Shown here: piece by piece, positions 62,557-64,000 of the stretch
How positions within the stretch are numbered: position 1 is the first letter of the stretch
Layout: every line of letters begins with the position of its first letter
Source of the DNA: Bog-473 sp963745175
GTDB taxonomy: Bacteria > Actinomycetota > Acidimicrobiia > Acidimicrobiales > RAAP-2
Length of the DNA stretch: 64,000 nucleotides
Direction: 5' to 3'
NCBI GenBank assembly: GCA_963745175.1
Contig: CAVUWK010000011.1
Coordinates: 1 to 64,000, forward strand
Translations under genes and position numbers: made by a program
Notes under the pieces: model-generated
What the model was told of the DNA's origin: nothing
Database searches by the model: none
Seen by the model: the letters and a program-made list of their open reading frames with translations, nothing else

Positions 62557-63822
62557 TCACTCCGGCGTGCCGACCGTGGCCACGGTGAGCGGGCCCTCCG
62601 GAATCACGGCAACGCGGGCGTCCGGGCCGAGGCGGGCCAGCGCGGCCGCCACCGCGCCGTCGAGGTCGGGCGCGGGGATGAGCAGGGCGTCGGCAATGGC
62701 GCGTTCGTCCAGGCCGGCACTGTGGAGGTGGACCTCGGCGCGGGAAAGGACCCGGCCGAGGACCTGGGCCTGCCAGCGGTCGAGCTCGGGCCCCCCGGTC
62801 GCCGCCGCGAGCTCGTCGGGGCTCGTGGCGCCGGCCAGAATGCGGGCGAACGCTCCCGCGGCGGGCACCCCGTCCTCGCAGGCCGCCGCCATGACGATTA
62901 TCCCGCCGTCGCGCACGATCCGGTCGGCGGCCGCCATGCCCTTGACGGCCTGGTAGAGGTTGCGGTCCAGCGGGTGCCCGCCGTTGGTCGACACGACGAG
63001 GTCGAACGGGGCGCCGACCCGGCGCACGGCCGAGGACTCCACATGGGCGCAGGCGGCGTCGTGGGCGGCCGGCAGCGGGCCGGCGAACACCGCCGTCACC
63101 CGTCGTTCGCGGTTGATGGCGACGTCGAGCGACAGGTGCGGGGGCGCCAGCGCCGTGGCGGCCCGGACGAAGTCGTGCACCGGGTTGCCGGCGCGGGTGA
63201 CGAAGGTGGCCCGCGCATCGGCGATGCGGCGCGGATGATGCGCCTCCAGGATGGTGGCGGTGGCGGCCAGTCCCGGGCAGACCGCCTTGGGCCCGCCGCT
63301 GAAGCCGGCGAAGAAGTGGGGCTCGACGAAGCCGGTGATGATGCGCACGTCGGCCTGCACGTACTCGCGCTGCAGCAAGATCGGCGTCCCGTCCACCTCC
63401 CCCACCGGCACGTGCGCGGCCTCGTCCGCCGCGTCGTGATCGATCACGGCGTAGCGGTCCACGACATCGGCCCCGAGGAGTTCGGCCATCTCCTCGGCGG
63501 TGGCCAGGCGGTGGGTCCCCGTGGCGCACAAGAGCGTGACCGCCTCGTCGGGCACGCCGGCACGGGCCAGCCCCTCCAGCAAGGGCGGCAGCACGGTCCG
63601 GTTGGGCATGGGCCGGGTCAGGTCGGGGAACACGACGGCCACCCGCCCCGCCCGCGCCAGGAGGTCGGCCAGGGGTGGGCCGGCCCACGGCCGCCGCAAG
63701 GCGTCGGTGATCGCCCCCGCCTCGTCCTCGAGGCCCGGCTCGTCCAGCGGGACGACGACGTCGGCGCTCTCGGGCACCTCGACCGAGGTGCCGTGGCGGC
63801 CGTAGGCCAGGTCGACGCGCAC
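62557..63822 (-). CDS. LarA-like nickel-dependent 2-hydroxyacid racemase
   Basis: This is a 421-residue protein from GTG 63822. It has PDLTRPMPN (66-74), CATGTHRLA with His104, and TGFVEPHFFAGFSGGPKAVCPG with His169 and Lys179. These correspond to the cofactor- and substrate-handling His108, His174 and Lys184 of Lactobacillus plantarum LarA. The family (PF09861) uses the nickel-pincer nucleotide made by LarB, LarC and LarE, none of which is in the window. Paralogs racemise or epimerise lactate, malate and other 2-hydroxyacids. It starts three bases after the kinase-like gene and precedes the transport genes, which hints that a hydroxy acid is the transported ligand. Confidence 0.9.
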   Translation of the reverse strand: MRVDLAYGRHGTSVEVPESADVVVPLDEPGLEDEAGAITDALRRPWAGPPLADLLARAGRVAVVFPDLTRPMPNRTVLPPLLEGLARAGVPDEAVTLLCATGTHRLATAEEMAELLGADVVDRYAVIDHDAADEAAHVPVGEVDGTPILLQREYVQADVRIITGFVEPHFFAGFSGGPKAVCPGLAATATILEAHHPRRIADARATFVTRAGNPVHDFVRAATALAPPHLSLDVAINRERRVTAVFAGPLPAAHDAACAHVESSAVRRVGAPFDLVVSTNGGHPLDRNLYQAVKGMAAADRIVRDGGIIVMAAACEDGVPAAGAFARILAGATSPDELAAATGGPELDRWQAQVLGRVLSRAEVHLHSAGLDERAIADALLIPAPDLDGAVAAALARLGPDARVAVIPEGPLTVATVGTPE

Positions 63823-63825
63823 CGG

Positions 63826-64000
63826 TCAGCGCCCGATGTCGCGGGGCTCCGGCAGCGAGTCGGTGGCGGCCAGCACGGAGTAGGCCACGTGGTCGACCCG
63901 CGGCCGCAGGGAGCGATAGAGCTCGACAGCGCCCGGGTCCGGCGTGATCACCGCTTCGACGGGGTCGAGCTGGTCGAGCGTGAGCCCCATGCCCAGCGCC
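63826..64000 (-). CDS. C-terminal end of a gene, possibly FGGY-type sugar kinase (partial)
   Basis: The minus-strand frame is open from the window edge to TGA at 63828-63826 and gives 57 residues: ALGMGLTLDQLDPVEAVI, TPDPGAVELYRSLRPRVD, then a short tail. The PDPxAVELYRSLRPxxD pattern resembles the C-terminus of FGGY carbohydrate kinases. The fragment is too short for a firm call. The LarA-like gene begins three bases later, so the two are in one operon. Confidence 0.5.
   Translation of the reverse strand, partial: ALGMGLTLDQLDPVEAVITPDPGAVELYRSLRPRVDHVAYSVLAATDSLPEPRDIGR

Overview
The window is a 64 kb piece of a high-GC chromosome. Its gene content points to an actinobacterium, most likely an uncultured member of class Acidimicrobiia or a close relative. 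The basis is the high GC with strong third-position bias, a mycothiol-type DinB/MDMPI enzyme, a DUF998 protein, a DUF2510-like small protein, a PHO box of the 11-nt actinobacterial type, and two branched-chain (Liv) ABC systems with long substrate-binding proteins. The assignment is inference; there is no rRNA, tRNA, CRISPR array, prophage or insertion sequence here.

Layout. 0-10.8 kb: the end of a phospholipase C-type phosphoesterase, a chloramphenicol phosphotransferase-like kinase, a secreted alpha/beta hydrolase, an OafA-type acyltransferase with an SGNH domain, a coupled amidohydrolase/ABM monooxygenase/methyltransferase set, a TIM-barrel isomerase, and a tannase-like esterase with a PKD domain. 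10.8-19.1 kb: transport locus A, with a divergent binding protein, a fused LivH-LivM permease, a fused MFS-LivF-LivG protein, and a binding lipoprotein. 19.1-23.6 kb: a catabolic cluster (amidohydrolase, hydrolase, SDR, tandem SnoaL protein) around a TetR regulator with a clear palindromic operator. 23.6-53 kb: mixed metabolic genes, mostly singletons or pairs (CoA transferase + Gfo/Idh oxidoreductase, questin-oxidase-like + aldo/keto reductase, threonine dehydratase + hydrolase, sulfotransferase + DinB protein, TauD dioxygenase, cNMP-binding thioredoxin-reductase-like protein). 51-53.2 kb: a phosphate-type MFS symporter divergent from phoU, with a three-unit PHO box between them. 53.3-64 kb: transport locus B on the minus strand, in order of transcription a partial kinase-like gene, a LarA-like racemase, a fused MFS-LivF, a fused LivH-LivM, LivG, a binding protein and an FtsX-like permease.

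The most unusual biology is the pair of Liv-type loci in which a 12-helix MFS carrier is fused in one polypeptide to the ATPase domain(s) that should power the Liv permease. The two loci have the fusion built differently (MFS-LivF-LivG versus MFS-LivF plus separate LivG). That argues the fusion is a stable design rather than an accident.

A technical caution runs through the annotation. About sixteen genes need a single frame change to read through, and fifteen of those changes are in the same direction (one extra base). Domains are intact on both sides of each break, so I treat them as probable consensus errors and annotate them as genes spanning the break, not as pseudogenes.
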